From: Annulohypoxylon bovei var. microspora
Taxonomy: Eukaryota; Ascomycota; Sordariomycetes; Xylariales; Hypoxylaceae
Reading direction: 5' to 3'
Length of the DNA: 64,000 nucleotides
Assembly: GCA_022836615.1 (NCBI GenBank)
Contig: MU405277.1
Coordinates: forward strand, 146,390 to 210,389
A program made the position numbers and the translations under genes. Of the stretch, positions 22,592 through 33,163 are shown one piece after another. The notes under the pieces were generated by a model. The model searched no databases and had not been told where the DNA came from. It saw only the letters and a list, made by a program, of their open reading frames with translations. Positions within the stretch are counted from its first letter, which is position 1. Every line of letters begins with the position of its first letter.

Positions 22592-24335
22592 TTAAATTAT
22601 GATGTCCAGGCACCATCCTAAGCTGCCGCTGTCCCATCTCTCTTCCCTCGTTATGAAAACCCATATATTTGAAGAACCAAGACGTACGTTTAAACCGTAA
22701 ATCCGATCTCCTTTCAGCACCCATAGACCGTGGTATGGGTTAGTTGAAGCTATATCCAGTCCCGTACCGGTTCTCTCGATGCGGTTCCATTCCAAGGGGA
22801 CACCTGGGGACCTGTGCCATACACTCACGGCTCCGCGGGGTTCGTCTGTGGTTAGGGAGGCGTTGAAGAAGTCGATTGTGGGATCGATAGTTGACTCGCA
22901 GAGGAGGATAGTAGGGTTGAAACCGAAGTCAAACCCCATCTTGATCTTCTTGATCTTTCCATGATTCGAGAGCTTTAACGTGCCCACATCATGCCATTCA
23001 TTCTTGCCTGGGCTGAAAGTCAAAACTCGCTCTTGCGGACCCCGGTGCCCCCTTTCCAAAGAAGATATATAAAGGTTATCACTTAGTCGAAAGCCGTTCA
23101 ACATTCTGCCGTCATATGTGCTCAATCTAGGTTGTGTGACGAAGATGGAAACATTCCTAGAGTGACGGTGTTGGTTTTCCAGATCATATGCGGCCCTATC
23201 ATGATAGTAAAATTCCTTCCCGTCTACGCGGACCCTGGAGTATTGATCGTTCGCCGCAAGTCTACAGACGAAAATTCCCAGCTGCGGCCTTGCGTTACTA
23301 CGGTCATGTGGTAGCCCTGTACAGTTAATCGAAGCCATATACGTATCCAGTGTCCAGGGAGTCATGTTTAGGGTGATAGAAAGGCCTCTATTAGTCATGG
23401 AGAATGGGCTACTGCCAACGCGGTCTTCAGTCTTTTTTACCTTTCCACAATTGCGGAAAGATTCTGGGCTTGTAGCCAATAGTCCGCAGGGCTCTTGTAC
23501 GCCTCCCCACTACAACGAGTCAGTATTGTCTTCTTTAGAAAGGAGTTTGGAGAGTTTCGAGCATGTCTCGGGAGCAACAACATACGGCAAAGATGGAGTG
23601 GTCATCCGATGTCTTGGTAATCTCTTCTTGCAAGCGTCGAAACGCTTTAGCACCCCCTTCGCCGTAGAGCATTGGCATGTTCACGTCGAATAGCCCAAGT
23701 AAGCTGTAGGCGATGTCTTCGTCCTTCGTAGTCTTGCGGCCGGATGCCCAAGACATGCGTTGCGCGACTGAGAAGTAATCAAGGTTCTGTTTGCCTCTTA
23801 GTATATACTCGTGGATACCAGTTCTCTCGGTTATCGGGTAGCATAAGTCTTTTTTGTCCCCAAGATAGTACCAGTTTGTATCGAAGAAATAAACTATTTT
23901 CGGCGCGATTAACTCTTGCAACGTCCAGACTCTCTCAAACCAGTCCTCCTCTTCGCCGATTTTGAAACGTCCATCAATTGTACGCGAGGTGTCTTTGAGA
24001 TAAACATAGCACTCATTAGCGTTCGCGTAATACCGATACATGCTATTGATGGACTCCTGAAGCTCTGCGCTGTTCGATTGATCGATGCAGCAGGTATCGA
24101 TCCAAACATACTTGAGGTTATTGCGACGAGCTTCCTTGCAGCACTGGATGAGTTTGTAGAAGCCCCTTTTCTTCTCCAAAAGTGTGTGGTCATTAGATTC
24201 GATATCTTGAAAGAGAACCTCGTCATCTCGGGCTAGCCATCGATGGGAAAGTATAGCGTATTCCTCGACGGCTTTGCCATTCTTCTCCTCTACGTACTTC
24301 TTCAGCCGCCTTGTTTCGACATCTAGAAGATGCAT
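22592..24335 (-). CDS. HET-domain protein (heterokaryon incompatibility-type)
   Basis: Exons on the minus strand are 23586-24335 and 22592-23509, encoding 555 residues. The 76-bp intron (GTATGT to TTGTAG) removes stops and joins SDDHSIFA to WGGVQEPCGLLATSPESF, the usual sequence at this place in HET proteins. The HET domain spans ~1-240: YAILSHRW (26-33), YVWIDTCCIDQ, SINSMYRYYANANECYVYL, WFERVWTLQELIAP. The linker KTTKDEDIAYSLLGLFDVNMPMLYGEG follows. The C-terminal ~300 residues show no NACHT, WD or ankyrin repeats. HET proteins detect non-self in fusing hyphae and trigger cell death, but many have unknown roles; no HET partner gene is adjacent. The domain looks intact. Confidence 0.9.
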
Positions 24336-24949
24336 GGTTGATTTTGGCGTCGCTCGGATCGATATAGTTGATCAACATATCAGTGCCCTAAGGATTTCAA
24401 GCATTTCATACTAAGGTTAAATTGTGATTTAAAGTGTACTATTATGAGATAGAATACTTCGATGATAAGCGTTAATTAAATTTAGAGGAAATAAAGAATT
24501 GTCAGGCTAATTGGCGGTGCTCCCTATCTTGGTAGTTATCATCAGAACTCCAAACCAGCCCCTGACCAAACCCCAGTCTTACACAGCCTTTTAGGCAGGC
24601 TATTCATTGGCTGAGGATTTACTTCATGATACAATACGGCTGCTGTGCCACATTATCGTTACTACCTTACCTTAAACGATATCATAAAAAAAGTGATGTT
24701 GTTTATTCGTTTCACTGCCACCCCATCGCCACCAAAAACTACACATGGCTCGAATCATTGAGCATAAGAGTACTAACGAATTAAAAACACAGTCGTAGGG
24801 ACTATACGTCGAGTACTTTGATACCGGAGGCTATATATACCGACTAGCATACATCAAAAAGGACCCAGGTAGGTAAGGTAAGCACGCGATCCGCGAAGCC
24901 TAATCAATACCGCCATCCCAAGCGCCTAGCAGACATCGTCGCCCTCCCC
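24336..24949. other. Intergenic between HET gene and xylanase
   Basis: AT-rich promoter side of the HET gene and 3' flank of the xylanase. No gene is seen. Confidence 0.6.
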
Positions 24950-25600
24950 TTAGGACTGCTCGACGGTGATCTTAGCAGAGCCGCTGCTCTGGTAGCCCTC
25001 GGTGGCGAGGATCTGGTAGTTGTGGGTGCCCAGCTTGAGGCCGGCGGACTCCCAGGCGTCGAAGTGGTTCTGCATGGTGACGGAGCCGCCGACGCGCTTC
25101 TGCTGGCGGACGCTCCAGAACTGGTAGAAGGTGGAGGTGCCGTCGATGGAGGGCTGGTTGACGCGCTGGGTGCGGTAGACGTCGTAGGTGCTGCCGTCGC
25201 TCACGACGGACCCCAGCTTCGTCGCGCCGCTCGACGGGTTGTACGACCCGAACGACTCCACCACGTAGTACTCGATCAGCGGGTCGCGCGTCCACCCGTA
25301 CACCGACAGGTAGCTGTTCACGCTCGCCCCGCTCCACGTCCCGTTGTACGTCACCACCCGCGACGCCCCCGGGTTCCACCCCTTGCCCGCCACGAAGTTG
25401 CCCACGTTCTGCCACGAGACGTCGTACGATCCGCCGTCGCCGTTGTTGTACGTCACCTGCCCGGCCCCGTCCGTCCAGAACGAGTAGAAGAAGCCGTTGT
25501 TGGTGCCGGTGCCCGCGGGCGTCGACCGCGTGATGAGGTCGAGGGGCGAGGCCACCGCTCCGGCGACCGCCGTGAGGGCGACGAGGATTGATCCGAGCAT
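24950..25600 (-). CDS. Secreted endo-1,4-beta-xylanase, glycoside hydrolase family 11
   Basis: An intronless 216-residue protein. Residues 1-18 (MLGSILVALTAVAGAVAS) are a signal peptide, and a short propeptide ends near residue 30. The rest is a GH11 beta-jelly-roll: FFYSFWTDGAGQVTY, GNFVAGKGWNPG, SVYGWTRDPLIEYYVVESFG and TFYQFWSVRQQKRVGGSVT. The nucleophile is Glu110 (IEYYVVE) and the acid/base is Glu201 (ILATEGYQSSG). The residue paired with the acid/base (WQNVGN, Asn65) is Asn, the state associated with near-neutral rather than acidic pH optimum in this family. It cleaves xylan backbones outside the cell, so this fungus can attack plant cell wall. No carbohydrate-binding module is attached. 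Coding sequence is strongly GC-biased. Confidence 0.96.
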   Translation of the reverse strand: MLGSILVALTAVAGAVASPLDLITRSTPAGTGTNNGFFYSFWTDGAGQVTYNNGDGGSYDVSWQNVGNFVAGKGWNPGASRVVTYNGTWSGASVNSYLSVYGWTRDPLIEYYVVESFGSYNPSSGATKLGSVVSDGSTYDVYRTQRVNQPSIDGTSTFYQFWSVRQQKRVGGSVTMQNHFDAWESAGLKLGTHNYQILATEGYQSSGSAKITVEQS

Positions 25601-25771
25601 GATTGTCGAACGGGTTTGAAGAGCTTAGTTTAAAACTATTGAGAAACTTGTCCTTTTTTGGGGGGGCTCTGGCGGTTGAAAGAAGCTCGTCCAGGGATCG
25701 TTGATCGCCGGGCGGGATGAGAATGCTTAAATAGCTGGCAAACGAGTTAAATTAGGCCGCCACGCCTCGGT

Positions 25772-25777
25772 TTAGCC
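25772..25777 (-). promoter_or_regulatory. XlnR-type GGCTAA site upstream of xylanase
   Basis: GGCTAA on the minus strand lies 172-177 bp before the xylanase start and matches the core bound by XlnR/Xyr1 activators. A TATTTAAG TATA-like word lies nearer the gene at about 25728-25735. Its role is inferred from the motif. Confidence 0.4.
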
Positions 25778-28622
25778 AATAGCCCTCCTTCTAGAAAGGG
25801 GAGCTGGCGAGTCCGTTCCTGGTTTCCGAGAAGGCGGGATGAGTTGGGAATTAGCATGTTTATGCCGATCATCGTGGGGAATCTATTTTGCCGGCAGTCC
25901 CCAACTTGGAGAACCGGGATCCCGATATTGACGCGATGGAGCCCTGGCTGATTTTACCGCCGGTTAAATGCGCCTTTATGCTGGCCGAGCCCCTGGCAGC
26001 ACCCTGCGAATACGGTTTCATGTCATCCTGTTTACGCGTCGACATGTTCTAGGCGCTTGGGGAGACGCCGAGTTGGTTCTTGCGGCTGCTAATGTTAATA
26101 TAAACCTGTCTATAGGTATATGGCAATATGCTTTTTGCCAAAAATCATGAAGCTGACTATACCTTGTTTTGTGGGTGTGGTGGCGATGGCGACAGAATTG
26201 ACGACGAAAGTATCAACATTGAGCTCAGAAATAGGGGGTGGAGTAGGAGTTTATGCGAAATCCTAGCTGGAACGCCTAGAGTTACGAGTCTCCTTTAGTC
26301 CCCCTCCTCTTTGATTCCTCCTCGTGATATGATCATGCTATCTGATAAAATTCATACCAGAGCGATGGACTTTGGCGACCGATGGATTCTTTTTAATGGC
26401 ATGATGAGACATCAGAATAGGAATCTTGGTAAATGTCATATGTACTGTTGAAAAGACTTATATGTCGTCCCTCGGTCATTTCGCGAGCCGCACCGGAATT
26501 AAGGGATTAGTTCAACGGCCGTCCTTGGATCATTCTCTTGTTCCCCTAAGTAGTCTATTAGATCTAACTGTAGAGAGCCGAGATCTTGATTCTTACACCA
26601 TAGACTTGACGTCGCTTGAATGGTTCGACAGCTAGTAAAATCTAGCCTTAGAAATGAAGTTTCCGTCTAGTACATTTGTTATTAACATGAATGATTCCTA
26701 GAACATACGATGGTAGCTTCGGTCTTTCGGAAAACTCACTTTGTTCGAATGCCGGACACGAGGGACGTCCATCGACTAGACGGCCAAGAACGGTGCTCCA
26801 CCATCGATGATACGCGCGAGGCAACGACTATTTAAATAGTGAGTAGCGCCTTAGCGCGAACCGTCCATTGCTTCGGTGACGTGCTAAGTCGAATGCGAAC
26901 GAATCTAGTTGTTCGTGGCAGCGCTAATGAGTCGTTAGAGGCGGAACAGGTTCCTGAACAAGGAATCCATGATTCAAATCTCCAGATGAACTAACGGCGG
27001 CTAGATCGCTTTGTCGAGATCCAACATACGATCGCCTCGTTTCTCGTGCCGACGAGATTGGGCGGAAGATCGCGTTTATTTGGATGAGCGCCCGTGGACG
27101 CTAGACACCGTTAGGATCTAGGAGATCTCAGCGACGACGACGGATCTGAGCCGATAGCGGGGAGACGGGGCCAGCAGGACGGGGCGAGACGAAGAGCATT
27201 AAATCTCCGAAACACACCGCATGATAACCGTGCCTAACGGCCGATTCGACCCGCACGGCTCACCGTCGCTAATCCATATACATTACGCGCGTGCTCTGCC
27301 TAGGGGGCACGGGGGGGCAGGAAGCCCGCTATGTAGGGAATACGATGGGGCTGAACCTCAGCTCGAAGCCTTTGCTTTCACGATGGGCCGCCCCGCTCGT
27401 GTTGAAGATGAACCGCATCTCGCGCATCTCTGGAAATCAAAATTTTGAAGTCAACCCCCTGAGTTAGATCACGGCCGCGCCATGGGCGCCACCCCTGCAA
27501 GAGACTTGTAGTCCCCGCCGGTTGATGCGCTCGTGATCACCGATACGGGATACGATGGGCGGGCGGTGAAGCCAGCTAACCATCTCGCATACGAGCGCGG
27601 CATCTTGGATTACGGGAGAAAGACGGGATTGCTAAGCACGCGCGGAGGACCTGAAAGGCCGTGCTGATAGGCGACGCAAACCCATGTACGGCAACGTACA
27701 TAGTACTATGTATGTCGTGCGACGCGAAGGCAATCCAGGAACCGAGAACGTGCGGTTCGTGCTTCTCGAAATTGACGAGGGAAAGCTTGAACCGGGGCCC
27801 CGGCGAGAAAAAGAACCATACCCTGGGCACCGTCAGAGGACCGGGGGGGTTCCCAAGCCCACGTGGGTTATCGAGCTAGGTAAGCAGGCGATAAGTTACA
27901 ACCAAATCCCGAAACCCATGCTTGCTGCTGAGAGGAAAGGGAAATAAAAAGCAAAAGTAGAGACGCACCACCTTTCTGGGCAGCAATCTACATTGTTAGG
28001 CTGGGGGCGAAAAAAGAAGCGCTTACATACCCCAAGAATAGTAGTATCATGGAATTATATCAATACGACTTGAGGGTAAGGTTCTCTTTCCTCGGGTTCG
28101 CATGACAGGCGTCTTCGACGAATGGGATTCCAGCCGAGAGAGTATCACTGCCTTCGAACTGCAGACATACCCCCACAAGCCGAGCATGCCGTCATAACAG
28201 AGAGAGGGGAGATACCTTTCATAAGAGAGAGAAAAAGAAAATAATGCCCCGAAGACGTGTACTATGTAAGTGATGTGCGGGATTCAATTTCGTGCACAGC
28301 CGGGACTGAGCATCTCTTCCGCAGAGAACCCTTGGTAATAGTAGATATCCAAGACAGCATTAACGCGAAGACCATGGCACCCATAAGCACTACCGCGCCG
28401 GGATACCGTTTGCGTTCATTAAGTAAACGAGTTATAACGGAGCCTGATAACGACTGCGGTGTATGTATAATCCAGCACGTATCCAATGTATGCGCGGCGT
28501 TCCGTCTGGAAACAGACTACCCCATATTCGAAATTTCAAAATTACCGTACTTGGGTTAGAGGTCGGGCGAAGTTAGCCTACGGCGAGGGCTTCGGTACCT
28601 CCCCACCTAAGAAGGAATGCTA

Positions 28623-28649
28623 ATGGAGACCATGGAGACCATGGAGACC
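28623..28649. repeat. Three tandem ATGGAGACC units
   Basis: A 9-bp unit repeated three times exactly in non-coding DNA. Confidence 0.8.
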
Positions 28650-29927
28650 ATGTATTATGTATGTAAGGGCTTCAGGGCTTTTGTTAACCCACGTAGGGAC
28701 GTGTTGATATTATATCCCTCGTAGTAATAGCTATGTCATTCGGCAGAGCGTGGGCAAATCAATCAAGATTTCCCCCGTGCCGCAAGACAGCAGCGTTCTG
28801 CTGCAGTAGCCGTTTACACTTCCTGGCTTCTTTAGCTCTTGTCACTTTTTCGAAGCCGACGAGAAGCATTGTGTGCTAAGAGCCCGTCACTTTTACGTCT
28901 TTTCGCGATCCCTCCCACCCACCCCCCGATCTGGCAAACCCGAACCCATCCATGTTTAATGCCCGTTCTTCTCCTACCTTCCAGATCGATGGGAGAAGGA
29001 AAAATCGGGCAGGACGTGACGTTTCTAGCTTCCCAACGCAGGAAAGGCGGCTGAAACGCAGCGAATCCTTCGCGGTCTCGTGATTCCTCGTAGGGCTGTC
29101 AGAAAAATAAAAATATCTACAGATAGCTAGATCGATTTGATCGCCCGTCCGCTCACGGTTCGTAGTTCTGGCAAGGAAAAAAAACGGACGGACGGGATTA
29201 CAATAGGGCCAGGTCGCAACGTAGACGCGGCAAAATGGTCAAGGCCAGCAGAGAATGTCACCCACCACCAACTTGCTGGTACACACCAACTTCGGTGCTT
29301 ACTTCGTCGGACACTAAAGCATAACATCATATCCACTGCATACTGACGAACATTAGACCATTCCGCCTTTTTGAGCCTCCATCATCATCTAGTGTCTCAT
29401 TTCTTTTCGTTTTATTTTCTGTCATATTTTTCCTTTTTTTTTTATTTCTTGCTTGCCTAGGTAATCACTCGGAACGGGCCGTGGGACGGGCGGACTGCTG
29501 GTCCGGCTATGCTAATGGCGTATTCGCTATCTTGATTCTGTATCGTATTTGATCATTTAATCTCTAATTTACCTGTACGTACCTAGCGAGATCCATGGGT
29601 AGCTTGGCGTCTAGAAAGGGGTCTGTCCCGGAAATGGCTCGGAATTCCCGCGGTTCGTCGCCCCTCAACCTTGGAAGTTTGGTACCGCTGGGGAATAGAA
29701 AAAAGCAAGGTCCTGTCGCGCACGAGGCCACTAGATTGAAGTGACATGTCACAAGAAACAAGGAGCCTGATGGGAACCGGCCGTGTCGGACTTCGGATCC
29801 AATAGCCGACAGGGTGACAACCAATACCTAGCTGCCACGGAAATGAGAAGTGAGTAGATCATCGACAAGGTGCAGGGATCAAAGGCATTAGATAATTACA
29901 TTATAGTGGTTGCAGCCTCATCATTAT

Positions 29928-31517
29928 TCAACCTATGATCCTATCAATCCACCGCGTCCATCCCTCATCCGCGCATAGAAGCTTCATCGAATCAACCGAC
30001 AAGCTCACAAAGAGTTCCTGCTTCATCGAGTCTACCTTGGCCGGCAGTATCAGGCACGTACCAAGGTTCCACGACCCGTGAGCTCTCCTTATCGCATCTG
30101 CCCTTGTGACGGGCACTCCCGGGATGATCCACTCTACATCCGCACCGAAGTGTCTCCATGTATTAAACGCCAACATTTCAGGCATCCGTGGGTCATAGTT
30201 CACCCCTAGTAAGCGTGGGTCGGGCACCTCGGATAGCATGGCGAAGCGCCGGTTAACGTATTCCTGGTCGACAGCGTCTATTGATGTTTTGATGAGCGGC
30301 ACGAGACGGGCGAGTTCGTTGTCGTCGTCGCAGGCCGCGTTTAGTTGGGCCATCGTCACTTTCGTAACAGCCGGTAGGGCCGCATTCCCAAAGTAGTTGT
30401 CCGTAGCACCTTGGAAAGCCCTCGTCCTCCAATTTACCGAGTTCCATAACATGGCAACCCCTCTATGATGAACTCCCGGTAGGTATCTCTCGGCTGCTAC
30501 GCGAGATTTCGTAATATGCGTGAAGGCGAGGGCAGCCAAACTTGTGTAGGCGGACGGAAGTTCCACCGTTCCATTTCTAGAGCGAATTAGCTCCCTGAGC
30601 TCTTGTAATCGCTCGTTGCTGAAAACGAAGATCTTGCCTATCTTCTCGATATGTGCCATAGCCATCCCGTTCTTCAGAAGTCGCGGCTGTGTTGGGCCGC
30701 TAAGGTCATTTAGCATCGTATATTCCGGGCATCCTGTCAACAGGCCCCTGAATGTAGAAAAATCGTGCACAGTAAACGGGCCTCTGTGGCCTCGAATATG
30801 TGACATAGGAAACGTCTGCTCAGAAGGCATGTTAACTGGGGTATTTCGTGTCTGGGCGGCAAAACATTCCAAGAAAACGCGTAATGATCCCCCGTCCACC
30901 AACCCGTGGTGTAGGAAGATAGAAAGTAGTAAACCGCCGGACGGGAACTCGGCCTGGACCCTCGATACCGGTATCGATTCAAGATTAGAGCTCACACTCC
31001 CCGGGACGGAATATCGAGGATGGACGAACGTGCCTGGTGGAAACCCGGCATCCTTCATGCGGGCGTACTCCTGTTGGTTCGATTCGCTTGCGGGGAGGAC
31101 CTGGAAGGGAATGTCTTGTTGTGGGGACCGACGGAGCGATACGCTGCCACTGTTACTACTAGCGTGAAGTCGTCCGGCGAATACTGGCCTCTCCTTCGCC
31201 AGTCGTTTAAGAGCAGATTCGATATGGTGAATTGCGTCTTGCCGCCGGTGGTCATCGCACGGGAAGCAGAGAACGACGCATATGTAAACACGAGGTGCAT
31301 TCTGGTTCCACACCGAGAGTGGTTCTTGCCAGCCAAGAAGGTCCTCCTTATCCAGCATTGGCAATGGTTGACGCACTGCAGGAACGGGTAGCGAACGTGT
31401 GCGTCTCGTAGTAACATTGGTGAGGGGCCTGATCGTCCGATTTTGCAAGTTGCGACGCCGTTGCCGTGTAGTTATGTCTTCACCAATCGGTGACCGCCTT
31501 TTACGCATCGTGGGCAA
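29928..31517 (-). CDS. BAHD-like acyltransferase (PF02458 transferase family)
   Basis: A 529-residue intronless ORF. The catalytic HxxxD motif is visible as HHGLVDGG (His204, Asp208), in the expected first third, preceded by a hydrophobic strand (GGLLLSIFL). RVYICVVLCFPC (~76-87) and ESALKRLAKERPVFAGRL (100-117) match the N-terminal half of fungal transferases. The second half has YTSLAALAFTHITKSR and RGVAMLWNSVNWR, then TDNYFGNAALP as expected for the channel motif. A canonical DFGWG is absent; FGADVEWIIPG occupies its neighbourhood. Such enzymes transfer acyl groups from CoA to alcohols or amines of secondary metabolites. No biosynthetic core gene is in the window, so the substrate is unknown. 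The Arg-rich residues 1-50 are unusual; Met54 at 31358 is an alternative start. Confidence 0.8.
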   Translation of the reverse strand: MPTMRKRRSPIGEDITTRQRRRNLQNRTIRPLTNVTTRRTRSLPVPAVRQPLPMLDKEDLLGWQEPLSVWNQNAPRVYICVVLCFPCDDHRRQDAIHHIESALKRLAKERPVFAGRLHASSNSGSVSLRRSPQQDIPFQVLPASESNQQEYARMKDAGFPPGTFVHPRYSVPGSVSSNLESIPVSRVQAEFPSGGLLLSIFLHHGLVDGGSLRVFLECFAAQTRNTPVNMPSEQTFPMSHIRGHRGPFTVHDFSTFRGLLTGCPEYTMLNDLSGPTQPRLLKNGMAMAHIEKIGKIFVFSNERLQELRELIRSRNGTVELPSAYTSLAALAFTHITKSRVAAERYLPGVHHRGVAMLWNSVNWRTRAFQGATDNYFGNAALPAVTKVTMAQLNAACDDDNELARLVPLIKTSIDAVDQEYVNRRFAMLSEVPDPRLLGVNYDPRMPEMLAFNTWRHFGADVEWIIPGVPVTRADAIRRAHGSWNLGTCLILPAKVDSMKQELFVSLSVDSMKLLCADEGWTRWIDRIIG

Positions 31518-32284
31518 GACAGCTATTTTTTTTTTTTCCTTTGTGAGGGTGTAAGCGACCAGGTTTCGAGGCGCTAGCCTCTTGAAGATGAAGGGGGAAA
31601 GACTATTTCGTGAGGTAGTGGTACGTGCGGGTAAATATCTACGGTGCTAGAGCTAGAGCCAGAGTGTGAGCAGTAGTGGTGGTCGGGGAAGACTTGTGAG
31701 AAGACGTTCATGCACTCGTCGATGAACTCTCTCATCGCGATAGCATGGCTCTGGGAGGCCCAAGGCATGATATCTCTTACTGTGAGGGAGCTGACGAAAA
31801 TTGGGAGGGGCGATTAGCGAGAGGTAGAGCTAAAGTTGGCGAGAGATGAAGATCTCTGGACCCTTGCAAGTTGCTGAGATCAAATTGCAGGTCAGGTAAT
31901 AATAACCAGAGGTAGCCTGGACAGCCCCGGTGAGAAAACCTGTAGGCCGTTTCCACTGTTTCCAAAGACGTCAATGTTGGGCTGATTATTCCAGAAAAGG
32001 CTGGCTGCAGATGCTACCCCTCGTCACTCCACGTTGACCGCGTATGATTACCGTCGACAATCCCCTGCTTAAGTGGGAGCCGATGGCGCTAAGGAGCCCA
32101 TAAAAGCCGTCAGATATGATGTTGGCCTTTGGGTGAGAGCCGCGGCGCTATCGCCTGCAGGGCTAGGTGATTTTTACCCATGCCCGGGCTCCAATGGCCC
32201 CAAGGGCCTCCAAGGGCCTTTCAAGGGGCCCCTTGCTCTCTTTCGCCCAAGGATTCGGCAAGGTCATTTGGTCTGGGCGCCGGA
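31518..32284. other. Intergenic, acyltransferase upstream region
   Basis: It begins with a T-rich tract near the acyltransferase start. Two short minus ORFs (31574-31768, 31777-31974) have no recognisable motif. No gene is called. Confidence 0.5.
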
Positions 32285-33163
32285 CTAGATTTCCGTTTGT
32301 AGGCCGTAATGAAGCTCAGAAACCAGGATACCAGCAACGCCTTTCCGCGCGAACGGTTCCCACCCTGCCAAAACATCGTCCAGGAAGATGCGTTGCCATT
32401 TAAGGAAAAGGGTCTTCGTTAGTTCATTCATCTGGTCAGTGCCGCTTGTACGTTTCAGCTCAGCGCCGACTAAGAGGTCCGAGTGTTCCTGATACCAGGC
32501 GTGGAATTCATCACGACGCGTCGTGCTGGTGCTGGTGCTGGTGGTACTAGTTAATCCCGGTATGTCGACCTTGGCTCGGAACATTTTCACGGCGTAGTCA
32601 CTGGCGGCACTGCGCAGGGGGGATCCGAAATCCAGGTAGACGGTATGTAAGCAAGGGAGCCCGAGCAGAGGAGCAAGCTTGTCACGGTACAGATAGGTGA
32701 AGCATACGCTAGGTAGAAGGATCTTCCTTACGAAGGCCAGATTGTGCCAAGATTGACTGTAGATTGCAGCTAAGGGAGGCGGCCAAACAACGACACGACA
32801 GTTTCTAATAAAGTGAGGCGATGGCGAATGCGATTGCCATTCAGGTGCGCAGGCCATCTCGGCAAGCACACCGACATCCAAGATGAAGACGTCTATATCC
32901 GCTCTCACCCGCCCCCTCTTAGGGCTATCACGAGCCTTAAACAGCAAATATCGACTGACGGCCTCGTGGCGTGATTCTCGGTTGACTTGAAAGACGGCTT
33001 CCGTGGTCATCGGCAAGGGGAAGCCATCTAGGAGTATGCTCAGATAAGGAGCACGATAGACCAATGGCCAAGCACATGGAGGCCTCGATTCATACACCAA
33101 GTCTACGGCGTACCGCCATATCATGAGCCGAAGCTCGGGAGGGAGAGACGAGAATCGGTTCAT
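32285..33163 (-). CDS. 2EXR-domain (F-box-like) protein
   Basis: A 292-residue intronless ORF. The N-terminal motif FSSLPPELRLMIWRYAVDL (4-22) followed by AVFQVNRESRHEAVSRYLLF (56-75) is the hallmark of the fungal 2EXR family, a large F-box-related group. The remainder (VRADIDVFILD, VRKILLPSVCF, LHTVYLDFGSPL) fits the beta-rich body of these proteins. A Thr/Ser run (TSTTSTSTSTT) at ~205-215 is low complexity. Function is unknown; substrate recognition for ubiquitin ligases is often proposed from the F-box likeness but is not shown. It lies 767 bp upstream of the acyltransferase on the same strand. Confidence 0.85.
   Translation of the reverse strand: MNRFSSLPPELRLMIWRYAVDLVYESRPPCAWPLVYRAPYLSILLDGFPLPMTTEAVFQVNRESRHEAVSRYLLFKARDSPKRGRVRADIDVFILDVGVLAEMACAPEWQSHSPSPHFIRNCRVVVWPPPLAAIYSQSWHNLAFVRKILLPSVCFTYLYRDKLAPLLGLPCLHTVYLDFGSPLRSAASDYAVKMFRAKVDIPGLTSTTSTSTSTTRRDEFHAWYQEHSDLLVGAELKRTSGTDQMNELTKTLFLKWQRIFLDDVLAGWEPFARKGVAGILVSELHYGLQTEI

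Larger units (their letters stand above)
25601..29927. other. Gene-poor 4.3-kb region
   Basis: The first ~250 bp are the xylanase promoter. The rest has only short, overlapping ORFs on both strands with no recognisable motif. A minus ORF (28262-28486) holds a hydrophobic stretch (GAVVLMGAMVFALMLSWIST) but is too short and unsupported to call. The part at 26700-27560 is GC-richer than its flanks and could be a decayed gene or element. A triplicated ATGGAGACC sits at 28623-28649. Confidence 0.5.

Noticed and set aside
25022..25591. 189-codon plus ORF opposite the xylanase
   Set aside because: Antisense to an unmistakable GH11 gene and rich in Val/Arg/His repeats typical of a GC-rich shadow.
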